Source of the DNA: Symbiodinium natans
Taxonomy: Eukaryota > Sar > Dinophyceae > Suessiales > Symbiodiniaceae
Length of the DNA: 64,000 bases
Direction of reading: 5' to 3'
Assembly (NCBI GenBank): GCA_905221605.1
Contig: CAJNDS010001113.1
Location: 1,319,163-1,383,162 of the forward strand
Below, one piece after another: positions 29,601-38,838 of the stretch (position 1 is the first letter of the stretch; each line of letters opens with the position of its first letter). Below the pieces are notes generated by a model, which had not been told where the DNA came from, made no database searches, and saw only the letters and a list, made by a program, of their open reading frames with translations. Made by a program: the position numbers and the translations under genes.

Positions 29601-32220
29601 CCTCAACCTCGACCCGCCTGCTTTAGTTTCTTTTGTTGCCTGTGCTTTGCCATCAACGCAACGTCCCAGGCCGGGACCGACGTTTGGGGTTTGGGGTTTA
29701 GGGTTTAGGGTTTAGGGTTTAGGGTTTAGTTTTTGGGGCTTAGGCTTTGGAAGGTTCACCGGGCTTGTGGAGGTTTTGTAGGGCTTGCAGGGTTTAGGCT
29801 CTCTGGTTTTTACAGGTTTTAGGCTCTGGGGTTATTACAGGGCTCATCCAGGGTTTAGGCTATAGGGTTTCTGGTTTTCCGGGTGTTCCATGTTGAGTCT
29901 CAGGCTTTGGTGGTTTGTTGTTATTTTAATTTGTTTGTTTTCGGGGGGAGGGGGGGTCTCCTGCTGGCAGACGAGGTTGCTCTGCGCTTTCCTGCCGTGG
30001 ACATCCTGGCTGCTTGGTTCGGGAAGGAGGGCCTTGGAAGGACTTCCCTAAGTTGAGAAAATTTCCCTAAAGCCTCACCCCAAAACCCCAAACCCTATGC
30101 AAGCCCTAAGCTCTCAAGACCTGAGCCCCAAACCCTAGATGCCTCAACCCCCAAACCTCCGAGCCTAGATAGAACCTCACCCTAAAGCCCTAAACCCTCA
30201 AGTCCCGAACCCGAAATCCCAAAACCCCTAAACCCAGCCCTAAACCCTAAACCCTAAACCCTAAACCCTAAACCCTAAACCCTAAACCCTAAACCCTAAA
30301 GCCTCAAACCTTGGCAAGTCCCAGATGCTGCCGCCCTGGGCCCCCAACAAAAACCCAGCCCCCCAAAGCTGGTGCCGATGCTTGGGGGTTTGGGGCTTCA
30401 ACCCTAAACCCTAAACCCTAAACCCTAAACCCTAAACCCTAAACCCTATACCCTATACCCTATAAACCCTAAACCCTAAACCTGGGGCCTTATCTCGTAA
30501 CTCGAGCCACCACATCTCCGCCGGGACAGCCCGAGGTCGAACGAGCGGAAGCCTCGCTTTTCCTATCGGATGAGGAAGTAGCTCGTGGCCCTAGGTTTTA
30601 ACTACTATTTGCTGAAGAACTCTCTCTTCAAAAAAGCAAAATCCTTAAGATTTAGGGTTTCGGGTTTCGGGTTTAGGGTTTAGGGTTTAGGGTATGTTTG
30701 TTTGTTGGAGGGTTTCTTACCCAAGCAATTAGATCACCTGACGAGTCAGGTGGTGCACCAGACGCGCTCCTCGAACGTGGAAAGAGCTTTCCTCGAGGTG
30801 GCATGCAGAAGCAGACGATGTTTGGGGCTTTAGAGTTTTGGGTTTAGGGTGTAAGGTTTAGGGTGCTGACCCACGCACCCACGCAAGGAATCAATGACGT
30901 CTTCATTCCCGCATGTCTCACATGGGGGGAGGGAGGTCTAGAAGTGGCACGTCTTCTTGTGTTTTGTTGCATCCCACAACCCTAAGCCGCGGGATGTTCC
31001 CCTTATGCTAACAGTCCTTAATGGGTTTTATAGTACCCCCCTAGTAGGGACTGTTAGTACAAGGGGAACATCCCACAACCCCGAAGCCTCATCACCGCAA
31101 CTCCCGGGCTGCACGAAGCCCTCAACCCTCGGCGCTGAGCTGGGGTTCAAGAAAGGACTCTGTCTAAGGTACCCACTATCCCAGACCCTAAGCCCCTAAA
31201 TCCTAAACCCTAACCTCCTCAACCCCCGAAATCCTAACTCCTACGCCCCTCACCCCCTAAATCCTCACCCTAAATCCTCACCCTAAACCCTAAACCCTAA
31301 ATCCTAGACCCTAAACCCTAAGCCCCTAAATCCTAACCCTAAGCCCGAAACCCTGCAGCAGGCGATGGATGCCCGCCATCTCCGCTTGTCCTGGACACTG
31401 CCGGGCACGGCGCCTGCGGGATACGCCTGGCACGAGGACGGTTTAGGGTTTAGGGTTTAGGGATTAGGGATTAGGGTTTAGGGTCAAGATTCTGCCCCCA
31501 AATTTCACAAAATGGGATGAAAAGGGAGCCTGCCCAGAAGATGCTACCCTCAACCCTAAACCCTAGACCATAAGCCCTAACCCCTAAACCCTAAACCCTA
31601 AACCATAAACCCTAAACCCTAAGCCCTAAGCCCTAAGGTAGACTCCAGGGTTCTAGGGTTTATAGGGTTTATAGGGTTTATAGGGTTTATAGGGTTTATA
31701 GGGTTTATAGGGTTTATAGGGTTTATAGGGTTTATAGGGTTTATAGGGTTTACAGGGTTTACAGGGTTTACAGGGTTTATAGGGTTTATAGGGTTTATAG
31801 GGTTTATAGGGTTTATAGGGTTGATAGGGTTGATAGGGTTGATAGGGTTGATAGGGTTGATAGGGTTTATAGGGTTTATTGGGTTTGGGGTTTAGGGTTT
31901 ACGGTTAACTAAGCCCTAAGCCGTAGGCCCTAAACCCGCAAACGAACTCAGACAAACGTCCAGAAAGTCCCCCAAAAACCCTAAACAACACTCTCTCAAT
32001 TCTTTCAAAACCACAAGCCCTCAACAACCAGAGACCCCAAAAAAAACATAACACAGCAGAACAAAAGCTTTCAGAAAGAAGAGGGCTCCCCAAACCCCAA
32101 ACCCTCAACCCCAAAACACTAGACCCTAAACCTTACAAAAAAGAGAAGGATTTCATTCCCGATGGCCGCATCAAGCTTTGGTGCTTCAAAGCTGCCGAGC
32201 GAGCGACCGCAGGGAGCGAA
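24775..32220 (+). CDS. METTL21/FAM86-like SAM methyltransferase, about 11 exons
   Basis: Translated islands follow the order of the lysine-methyltransferase family 16 fold: TGTSIWDGAVALSK (family vWdgalvLakyL), FLECQPHLVRGRQ, VLELGAGRGLAGLAASALGA (SAM-binding motif I), VLLTDLAYCLEA, VAELDWT (family LdW), PDVVLAADV (post-I DxxxxaDvvW), VVWLMDLVDALADAL, VVHQTRSSNVERAFLE and the C-terminal GRIKLWCF. Such enzymes transfer methyl groups from SAM to protein lysines; the target cannot be told from sequence. Phase closes through eight consecutive exons (24775 to 29337). Donors are mostly GC, with GT and one GA. The N-terminal exon(s) and one between 29337 and 30750 are not identified. Confidence 0.85.
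25294..25317. repeat. 24-bp poly-C
   Basis: Unbroken run of 24 C within the gene C intron. Confidence 0.95.
25537..25575 (+). CDS. Gene C exon, 39 nt
   Basis: It reads FLECQPHLVRGRQ. Joined to the next exon it gives LVRGRQVLELGAG, the exact family transition into motif I. The donor is GC (CAG/GCTGGG). The 258-bp intron opens with G-rich words (25600-25645) and closes with a C-rich array (25748-25829). Confidence 0.88.
25748..25829 (-). repeat. (CCCTAAA)n array
   Basis: About 11 perfect C-rich heptamers ending 4 bp before an acceptor AG. Confidence 0.95.
25834..25896 (+). CDS. Gene C exon: SAM motif I
   Basis: It reads VLELGAGRGLAGLAASALGA then E. GxGxG of the SAM-binding loop is intact. 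The donor is GC; GAGGCYGT is repeated at donor and next acceptor. The 85-bp intron (25897-25981) is the shortest in the gene and carries no telomere-type array. Confidence 0.92.
25982..26017 (+). CDS. Gene C exon, 36 nt: VLLTDLAYCLE
   Basis: It reads AVLLTDLAYCLE, beta-strand 2 of the fold with the acidic residue that contacts SAM ribose. The donor is GC; GAGGCT recurs at the next acceptor. The 960-bp intron holds a 21-G run (26212-26232), AT microsatellites and an inverted-repeat element (26555-26657). Confidence 0.82.
26212..26232. repeat. 21-bp poly-G
   Basis: Unbroken run of 21 G within the gene C intron. Confidence 0.95.
26495..26700. repeat. AT microsatellites around an inverted-repeat element
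   Basis: AT/TA dinucleotides and AAAT repeats lie at 26495-26555 and again at 26662-26700. Between them sits a 103-bp element (26555-26657) with ends GATGAGTTCTCTAAAATATGG and complement of GAGAACTCACC. Confidence 0.85.
26978..27019 (+). CDS. Gene C exon, 42 nt (probable)
   Basis: It reads ALNTAVQLTTSLAS, in phase on both sides and in the helix position after the second strand. Residue similarity is modest. The donor is GC (TCA/GCCCCAG). The next intron (27020-27868) opens with G-rich words (27028-27200), contains a TATC/TATA microsatellite (27325-27425) and further G-rich arrays (27670-27855). Confidence 0.6.
27869..27939 (+). CDS. Gene C exon: VAELDWT
   Basis: It reads ASDMGAVEVAELDWTRAADF then FDA. 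The LDW tripeptide is characteristic of this methyltransferase group. The donor is GT. The next intron ends with a (TTTCAGGG)n array (28319-28440). Confidence 0.88.
28319..28440 (+). repeat. (TTTCAGGG)n octamer array
   Basis: About 15 octamers, the last few shifting to CTTCAGGG. One unit carries TTTCAGTG. A homogeneous variant of the telomere-type word. Confidence 0.93.
28482..28518 (+). CDS. Gene C exon: PDVVLAAD
   Basis: It reads PSVRPDVVLAAD, the strand-4 motif. The GT donor lies at 28519; joining to 29290 gives AADVVWLMDLVDAL, as the family requires. The 771-bp intron contains a C-rich array (28543-28646), a GA repeat (28741-28760) and G-rich words at 29388-29422 belong to the next intron. 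Confidence 0.88.
28741..28760. repeat. (GA)n microsatellite
   Basis: Ten GA dinucleotides within the gene C intron. Confidence 0.9.
29290..29337 (+). CDS. Gene C exon: VVWLMDLVDALADAL
   Basis: It continues strand 4 into the following helix. The donor is probably GC at 29338; a later GA at 29371 is possible. The interval to 30749 holds G-rich words (29688-29730), C-rich arrays (30235-30302, 30402-30482) and perhaps one unseen exon. Confidence 0.82.
30235..30482 (-). repeat. (CCCTAAA)n arrays, two blocks
   Basis: C-rich arrays at 30235-30302 and 30402-30482 flank 100 bp of unique sequence. The second block includes three CCCTATA words. Confidence 0.9.
30750..30797 (+). CDS. Gene C exon: HQTRSSNVERAFLE
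   Basis: It reads VVHQTRSSNVERAFLE, strand 5 and helix; the family has a His/Tyr-Gln-x-Arg-Ser/Thr pattern here. The donor is GT (GAG/GTGGCA). The next intron contains the M1 element at 30991-31074. Confidence 0.88.
30991..31074. mobile_element. Family M1 element, copy b
   Basis: Left end GGGATGTTCCCCTTATGC, right end ACAAGGGGAACATCCC, with AACAGTCC and GGACTGTT inside. Length 84 bp, compact and the most symmetrical copy. Confidence 0.8.
31362..31436 (+). CDS. Gene C exon
   Basis: It reads AMDARHLRLSWTLPGTAPAG then YAWHE, in phase after FLE. It corresponds to the variable strand before the C-terminal hairpin. The donor is GA (GAG/GACGG). The next intron carries a 9-mer array (31655-31887). 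Confidence 0.75.
31655..31887 (+). repeat. (TTTATAGGG)n nonamer array
   Basis: About 25 nonamers, with internal sub-blocks of TTTACAGGG (three units) and TTGATAGGG (five units). Each sub-block is contiguous, as expected from local tandem duplication. Confidence 0.95.
32149..32220 (+). CDS. Gene C C-terminal exon (end uncertain)
   Basis: It reads DFIPDGRIKLWCFKAAERAT then AGSEG. RIKLWCF is the terminal beta-strand typical of the fold. The frame stays open to a TGA near 32322, and a second candidate exon begins after TTCCAG at 32291 (IYLQEFPINNIEK), so the true end is unknown. Confidence 0.65.
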
Positions 32221-32774
32221 GGCCGTGACCACAAAAAGGCAGAGTTTGGGGTTGAGGGTTTGAGGGAAGCTGGCCTTTTTTCCCTTCCAGATCTACCTCC
32301 AGGAGTTCCCAATCAACAACATTGAAAAAAGAGTCCCTAAAAGGGAACCGCAATCAAAACTGCCATGTGTTTGTCTCTTGTGGGCTCCTCAAACTCCAAA
32401 AAACACACCCTGAGCCCTAAACCCTAAACCCTAAACCCTAAGCCCTAAACCCTAAACCCTAAACCCTAAACCCTAAACCCTAAACCCTAAAGCATACAAC
32501 ATCGACACAGATCCGGTTTTCCGATCCGGCACACAGAGTGCCACAAAGCTTGCAAGCAATCTGTCGAGTCTGCAGAAATCGCGCTTTAGGATCTTGGCTG
32601 GTAGCAGATGAGTTCGTTTCATCATTCTTGCAGCAAACATTCGGGAAGCCGACCGCTTCTGCCCTAAACCCTGAACCCTGAACCCTGAACCCTCAACCCT
32701 CAACCCTCAACCCTACCATAAATCCTCAAGCGGCTTGCATATGCCTTAGCGTCCCGGTCTTCGCATGGTTTGCA

Positions 32775-33478
32775 ATGGCTTCAGTCCCACTCGACTGGCC
32801 CCTGAGTCGCGAGGAGAAGAAGGACTCGGATCTCTTAGGGTGTACAGGCTCGGGGTTCAGGGTTTAGGGTTCAGGGTTCGGGGTTTAGGGTTCAGGGTGT
32901 AAGGTTTAGGGTTTAGTTCGGGGTTCAGTTAGGGTTTAGGGTTCAGGGTTCAGGGTTTGGGCTCAGGGTTCAGGGTTCAGGGTTTAGGGGTTCATGGGAT
33001 GATCTGGGTAGGGATTTAAGGACTCACAGATCTTCGCCACGTGGGGAACCCTTTCAAAGGGTTTGGAGATAAAGGGCTCGGGACAAGCACGATACCCCAG
33101 GTAGACCCCTAAACCCTAAACCCTGAACCCTGAAGCCTAAACCCTGAACCCTGAACCCTGAACCCTGAACCCTAAACCCTAAACCCTAAACCCTAAACCG
33201 ACCCCTTTAGAGTGCGCCTAGCCTTGGGTTTGCGGGCACTTGCCTTCACTGCCCCAGTCCTTGCCCTTCGGGAGAGGTATGAACTCGAGATGCAAGTTTT
33301 TTGTGGAGACCCTAAGCCTCAATAAACCCTAAACCCTAAACCCTAAACCCTAAACCCTAAACCCTAAACCCTAAACCCCAAACCCGAAACCCTAAACCCT
33401 AGAACTTATGAGAACGCTGAAGCGAAGGACTGCGTCATCCGTCTCTACGACCAGGCCAGGGCTCCCTTGGCGGCGTAG
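32775..33478 (+). CDS. Gene D: three-exon, 68-codon gene, unknown function
   Basis: Exons 32775-32839, 33211-33276 and 33403-33475 total 204 nt and join in frame from ATG to TAG at 33476. The protein starts MASVPLDWPLSREEKKDSD, has a hydrophobic middle (VRLALGLRALAFTAPVLALR) and ends in a charged segment (ENAEAKDCVIRLYDQA). A single membrane-associated helix is possible. Both donors are GT. Each intron is made of telomere-type words: the first opens with G-rich and closes with C-rich arrays, the second has only C-rich. The GT in GCGTAGGG could instead be a donor, in which case the gene is longer. No family recognised. Confidence 0.6.
32842..33000 (+). repeat. TTTAGGG / TTCAGGG mixed array
   Basis: G-rich words with many TTCAGGG and TTCGGGG variants, beginning near the GT donor of gene D exon 1. 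The matching C-rich array (33111-33200) ends just before the acceptor. Confidence 0.88.
33306..33402 (-). repeat. (CCCTAAA)n array up to an acceptor
   Basis: About 11 C-rich heptamers; the last word, CCCTAG, provides the acceptor AG of gene D exon 3. Confidence 0.85.
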
Positions 33479-33560
33479 GGCGGCGTAGGAAATTCCCGAA
33501 ACCCTAGACCCTAAGACTAGACCCTAAGACCTAAACCCTAAACCCTAAACCCTAAGCTTC

Positions 33561-33668
33561 ACATGGGTTGGTGGTCTCTTTAAGTAGGGTTTCTGTTGGT
33601 TCTTATTAGGGTTTCTCTAGGGGCTATATGAAGGTACAAGGGTAACAGATAAAGAGGCCGCCGACCTT
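33561..33668. mobile_element. Short element, family M4, copy b
   Basis: Shares its ends and the phrase GGGGCTATATGAAGGTA with the copy at 8541-8665. Confidence 0.6.
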
Positions 33669-34084
33669 TATAACCTAAGCTGCCCAGGAACAAGACATAA
33701 GGAATGATCTTATAAAGTTCCTGCGGGGAAATTATTAGGCTTCCTACTGGGTTATCAGGGAAATTAGAGGGTAGTTTGGGGAGCAGGGAGTTTGATCAAC
33801 TCCCACATAGTGAGTGTACCCTTAGCCCCCTAAACCCTAAAGCCTATACCCTCAAGTCATCACACGTTTGGAAGTGTATTCCGTCATCTTCCTTGCTAAG
33901 CCTAAACCCTAAATCTAAACTCTTGGGGCGGAGCCCGGAAGTACCCGTGCGGCAATGCCGATACTGGTGGTATGGAAGGCTCTTGTGGCGAACCAAACGA
34001 TTGGCAGGTTTAGAGGGCAGCACGGAGAGTTGTAGGGTTTAGGGTTCAGCATAGGGTGGATTCTCAAACTTGGACATTGACCGA

Positions 34085-34150
34085 GTCCCTTATCAAGTAG
34101 CCAACTCCAAAAAGGGTGCCTTTGTTGTTATAGGTTACTGCGCTACCAAG
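34085..34150. mobile_element. Partial family M2 element
   Basis: It carries CAAGTAGCCAACTCC, AAAGGGTGCC and GGTTACTGCGCTACCAAG, the right half of M2. The left end is missing. Confidence 0.55.
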
Positions 34151-34254
34151 TGAAGGTTCGGGTAATTGCAAGTCGGGATTTATGTGGGGTAAGCATAATT
34201 ATCTGAGTCAAACACCTTTGTTGGCACGCTCATGACCCTCTGTTTACGTACCTC

Positions 34255-34484
34255 AGTCTAAACCCTATAAACCCTATAAACCCTATAAACCCTCTAAACC
34301 CTCTAAACCCTCTAAACCCTCTAAACCCTCTAAACCCTCTAAACCCTATAAACCCTATAAACCCTATAAACCCTATAAACCCTATAAACCCTATAAACCC
34401 TATAAACCCTATAAACCCTATAAACCCTATAAACCCTATAAACCCTATAAACCCTATAAACCCTATAAACCCTATAAACCCTAA
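34255..34484 (-). repeat. (CCCTATAAA)n nonamer array with a CCCTCTAAA sub-block
   Basis: About 25 nonamers. Units 4-9 (34291-34344) read CCCTCTAAA, the rest CCCTATAAA. The 118-codon minus ORF (GFIGFIGF) across it is a by-product. Confidence 0.95.
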
Positions 34485-34534
34485 ACCCCACTTAAACGCC
34501 CCCCATGAACACCCAAGCATTCTTGTTTTGGGAG

Positions 34535-34573
34535 GATGTTCGGGCCTCAAACGAAGCGATTCGCACCGGCGAG
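34535..34573 (+). CDS. Exon-like island, unknown
   Basis: AG acceptor and GC donor bound DVRASNEAIRTGE, 13 codons. No family recognised. A G-rich array starts 35 bp downstream (34608-34690). Confidence 0.35.
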
Positions 34574-34607
34574 GCCTGATCCCCACCTCTCATCACCTGA
34601 AGCAGGG

Positions 34608-34690
34608 CTTGGTTTAGGGTTTAGGGTTTAGGGTTTAGGGTTTAGGGTTTAGGGTTTAGGGTTTAGGGTTTAGGGTTTAGGGTTTAAGGT
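34608..34690 (+). repeat. (TTTAGGG)n array
   Basis: About 11 perfect G-rich heptamers. Confidence 0.95.
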
Positions 34691-34825
34691 TTATAAGGGT
34701 TTAGGGTCCCTAGTGCCTTATTCTGGGGCCCTGGTTAGAACCTTACCTGAACAACCCAAAACCTTTTTTTGGTGGGTGATTATACGAATACCCCTTCCAG
34801 GTTTCTTCGCTAAACCCCAAACCCT

Positions 34826-34998
34826 AAACCTTAAACCTTAACCCTTAACCCTTAACCCTTAACCCTTAACCCTTAACCCTAAACCCTAAACCCTAAACCC
34901 TAAACCCTAAACCCTTAACCCTTAACCCTAAACCCTAAACCCTAAACCCTAAACCCTAAACCCTAAACCCCCCTAAGCCCTAAACCCTTAACCCTAAA
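34826..34998 (-). repeat. CCCTTAA and CCCTAAA alternating blocks
   Basis: A block of six to seven CCCTTAA heptamers, then five CCCTAAA, then two CCCTTAA, then six CCCTAAA. The blocks have clean borders. Confidence 0.92.
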
Positions 34999-35164
34999 CC
35001 TAAACCCTAAATCCCAGACCGAAAAGAGGTAGGTATTTTGTTCTTAAGGTAAGCCCTGAGTCTTCAGTAACCTACCAAAATCGTGGCTTTTTGGGGTGCC
35101 TAAACACGCTTCGGGCGAGAAAGCGCGGGCTTGCCTCTTCGGGATCGTGGCTTCAGGGCTCTCG

Positions 35165-36097
35165 TGGGGCTTAGGTTTGACATAGGGTTTAGGGTTTGGG
35201 GTTTGGGGTTTCGGGTTTCGGGTTTGGGGTTTAGGGTTTGGGGTTTAGGGTTTGGGGTTTAGGGTTTAAGGTTTTGGGCGCCCCAAACAAAATCAACATC
35301 ATGCCGACTTCCGGCATGCCGACTTGCTGCAGACTGGGAGCCTCTCTTCTTCTTCTTCTTCTGCTATTTGCCTAAGAACCTCCCAAGAATAGAGAAGAAT
35401 ATCGCATCATCACCGCAATTCAGAGGGGGGTCTCAAGAAGTAGTCCGGCCTGAGCTTGAAACCCGCTGTAGTTCACGCAAGGTTTTCACCAAGAGCCTGC
35501 TTTTTCTCTCGCCCGGTCGCCCTTGTCCTCCCTGGATGCGAACTGCGCGAAGGCCCACTCTCCAAATCCCACCTGTCACACTACACTGAGCAGGCTAGTC
35601 AAAAGGACGAATGCATGCATGTGACTGTGGTCACGCAAGTGCCTGCGCGTTTTCAGCAAAATTCCATCTTGAATTCAAAATCCATGGCCCCGTAAACGAG
35701 TCTGTGTTGCTTGCACATACCTAAACCCTGAACCGTAAACCCTAAACCCTGCTCAAAGGGGCCCTAAACCCTCCCAAACCCTGAGCCCTAAGACCTAAAC
35801 CCTAAACCCCAAACCCTAAACCCAAACCCTAAACCCCAAACCCTAAACCCCAAACCCTAAACCCTAAGCCCTAAACCCTTTTGCTGATTGCCTCTTTCAT
35901 TCACGTTGCTCGTGCCTCAACACGCCCACGCCTAGAAGAAGGGAGTCGCTCAACGTGATCAAAGCTCTTGGGCGTGAGGGCTAAGCCCCAAGGGTTTAGG
36001 GTTTAGGGTTTAGGGTTTGGGGTTTAGGGTTTAGGGTTTAGGGTTTAGGGCCCAAACCATACACCCTTTGCTCCTTGACCAGCTGCTTTCTGTTGAG
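35165..36097. other. Mixed arrays and unique DNA
   Basis: G-rich TTTGGGG/TTTAGGG words at 35186-35275, unique DNA with chance ORFs at 35368-35695, C-rich words at 35720-35880 and a G-rich array at 35994-36050. No exon called. Confidence 0.4.
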
Positions 36098-36176
36098 CTC
36101 CGGAGGCGCGAATCGAAGCGCTCGAGGACGAGTTGCAGACGATGCGGCGACGGAGCTTGTGCGACACAGGCGCGAA
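36098..36176 (+). CDS. Exon-like island with coiled-coil potential
   Basis: In one frame it reads PEARIEALEDELQTMRRRSL then CDTGA, a short coiled-coil-like heptad run. AG acceptor, GT donor. Two other frames are open, so confidence is limited. Confidence 0.4.
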
Positions 36177-36204
36177 GTCTGCCAGATCAGTGTTTGCGTT
36201 TATG

Positions 36205-36314
36205 GTTTAGGGTTTGCGTTTAGGGTTTAGGGTTTAGGGTTTAGGGTTTAGGGTTTAGGGTTTAGGGTTTAGGGTTTAGGGTTTAGGGTTTAGGGTTTAG
36301 GGTTTAGGGTTTAG
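36205..36314 (+). repeat. (TTTAGGG)n array
   Basis: About 15 G-rich heptamers beginning 28 bp after the donor at 36177. Confidence 0.95.
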
Positions 36315-36549
36315 TGTCGGGAAGGCTATTTGCCTCCCCACATCTCGCAGGAAATGTCTTCCCGCCTTCCCCACTAAGTTGCTGCAGTAGGGGTCTTCAG
36401 AACAAAAGTTCATGAAGGCTTGAGAAGTCCAAAGACTGTCTTAAGCACTAAACACACCAAACCCGTGGCCCTAAAGCCCCAAGCCCCAAACCCCAAACCC
36501 TGAGGACCTACATCCTAAACCCTAAGCCCCGACCCCTCCCACTCCCCCC

Positions 36550-36690
36550 CCCCCTAACCCGAAACCCGAAACCCGAAACCCGAAACCCCAAACCCCAAAC
36601 CCCAAACCCCAAACCCCAAACCCCAAACCCCAAACCCCAAACCCCAAACCCCAAAACCCCAAAACCCCAAACCCCAAACCCCAAACCCCA
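36550..36690 (-). repeat. (CCCCAAA)n array
   Basis: Four CCCGAAA units then about 16 CCCCAAA heptamers, followed by CCCTAAA words up to 36780. It ends beside an acceptor AG at 36782. Confidence 0.93.
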
Positions 36691-36783
36691 ACGCCAAACC
36701 CTGAACCCTAAACCCTAAATCCTAAACCCTAAACCCTAAACCCTAAACCCCAAACCCTAAACCCTAAACCCTAAACCCCACAG

Positions 36784-36862
36784 TGCTTCCAGAATAGGAG
36801 GCTGCGACTGGGCGGCTCCCAACCCAAAGCCCCGGGTCCGCCGAAGCTCCGGGTGCTGCCCT
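36784..36862 (+). CDS. Exon-like island, unknown
   Basis: In phase after 36176 it reads ASRIGGCDWAAPNPKPRVRR then SSGCC. Donor probably GA. G-rich words follow from 36885. No family recognised. Confidence 0.3.
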
Positions 36863-37670
36863 GAGCACTTCATGACTTCATGCATTAGGGTTTAGGGTTT
36901 AGGGTTTGGGGATTGGGGTTTGGGGTTTAGAGTTTAGGGTCTAGGGTGTAGGGTGTCGGCAGGATTTTGGCTTGAGGTTTCGGTGCGACTGTCCCCCGAA
37001 CCCCCCCGACCCCTGAAGCCCTAAAAACCTGAAGCCTAAACCCCGAAACCCCCTAAACCCCGCAACCCCTAAACAACCCTAAAGCCTGTTTAGGGTTTAG
37101 GGTTTGGGGTTTAGGGTTTAGGGTTTAGGGTAAGACCATAAACCCCTAAACCCTAAACCCCAAACCCTGACTTCATGCCTAGGACGAGGTAGCAGCTGCT
37201 TTTGCAACCCATGTCTGGTTCTCTAGACGGCTTGGAGTCTTCACTTTAGGGTTTAGGGTTTAGGGTTTAGGGTTTAGGGTTTAGGGCTTTAGGGGTTTAG
37301 GGCTTTAGGTCTTTAGGGGTTTAGGGGTTTAGGTCTTTAGGGGTTCAGGGGTTTAGGGGTTTAGTGGTTTAGGGTTTAGGGTTGAGGGTTGAGAGCTTAC
37401 AGGGTCTGTACTGACTGTTAGTTGCAAGGCTACCGGCAAATCCGGTTGTGGTCAGTTTTGCAGAAGACATGACAGCAGTAGGATGTGCACATTGCGCCGC
37501 TGCTGAAGATACATCCTCAAGGCCAAGCGTTGCATGAACCTCACAATCCCTCAATGCTCCCCCGTTCGTGCCTTTCATAGAACAAAAGCAGAGCCGCCAG
37601 GTTCTGGACTCTTCCTAAGCCCTAAACACTTAACGCTCAATCGAGGAGCAAGTAAGCCGTCGCCAGGCAG

Positions 37671-37733
37671 TCGTTCTACGCCCGCGGGCCGCCCCCGGCC
37701 TCTGCCAAAGGTGCAGAGGAGGCCGCGAAACAC
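37671..37733 (+). CDS. Exon-like island, unknown
   Basis: After AG it reads SFYARGPPPASAKGAEEAAK. A G-rich array begins at 37746. No family recognised. Confidence 0.3.
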
Positions 37734-37745
37734 AGGGATGGTGGG

Positions 37746-38838
37746 GGGTTTAGGGTTTAGGGTTTAGGGTTTAGGGTTTAGGGTTTAGAGTTTAGGTTTG
37801 GGGCTTGTGGTGCTACTCATCGGGGTTCTAAGGGAGGGAGGTTCATGGGAGGTAGGTACCTAGGGACCTTTAGGGAAGCTTAGGGAGGCTTAGGGAGGAA
37901 TGGCGAGCATTTGGGAACCTTGAGTTACATACCCCCCCTGGAACCCCCCTCCCTTAAGAACCTTGTAAGCTAGGATGCCCAGTAGGACCCTTATTCCCTT
38001 TTTGGGGGGTTTAGGTTCCCTTATAAACCCCTTTAAGCAAGACAGGGCACCCTTTTTAAGCCTTGGTTACTGGGCAGCCTAGTAAGTTACAGGGTTAAGT
38101 TGCACCCCAAGATAAGGGAACTTATCGACGACGGACCTTTGGGGCTTACTGAAGCTTACTTACGAAGGCTTAATGTGGGCTTCTTCCTTTGGCCCCCTTC
38201 ATTCTCTAGAGTCTAGATAAAACTCAAAAACCCTAAAACCCCAAACCCCTAAACCCCTAAACCCCTGAACCCTACACCCCCCTAAACCCCAAACCCTAAA
38301 CCCTAAAACCCTAAGCCCTAAACTCTAAACCCTAAACTCTAAACTCTAAACTCTAAACTCTAAACCCTAAACCCTAAACCCTAAACCCCTAAACCCTGAA
38401 CCGTAGAGCTTGTCGGCTGAATTGCGATTGTGGGCTTTCTGTGGAGAGCCCGACGTCCGAGCATGGGGTGCGCCAAGGCCTAGCCCCCCAAGCACTAGTT
38501 TCTCCAAACCTGTAGGGTTCCATAGGGTTTAGAGTTTAGGGCTTAGGGTTAGGGTTTAGGGTTTAGGGTTCTAGGGTTTCGGGCTTCGGGTCAAGGATTT
38601 AGGGCCCCCCACGGCGTACCAAGAAGGAACCATGGAGACCGTACAGGTATCTGTTTGGACTCATGGTAAGTAGAACCCGGCCCCTGGGACTGTTGCCTCA
38701 CTAAGAGGGCTTTCTGACCTCAGCATGCACCAGATGCCATTAGAGGTTTATTGTAGCTGTTTAGCTTCGGCTTGGTGATCCTACTACAAGTAGGCAGGAG
38801 CAGCTGGCTAAAGAAAGCAAGCCTTCGAAGTCCACGCC
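37746..38838. other. Spacer upstream of the ankyrin gene
   Basis: It contains a G-rich array (37746-37800), M2-like fragments (near 37980-38095, GGTTACTGGGCAGCC), a C-rich array with CTCTAAA variants (38235-38395) and a G-rich patch (38520-38600). Bases 38610-38838 are unique and probably hold the ankyrin gene 5' region; I see no spliced-leader relic. Confidence 0.45.

Noticed and set aside
32291-32400. Island IYLQEFPINNIEK as the last exon of gene C
   Set aside because: The acceptor is good, but I see no phase-fitting donor before it and no family match, so I left the gene end open.
34230-34586. 118-codon minus-strand ORF reading GFIGFIGF
   Set aside because: It is the translation of the CCCTATAAA nonamer array; a 9-bp unit is always open if free of stops.
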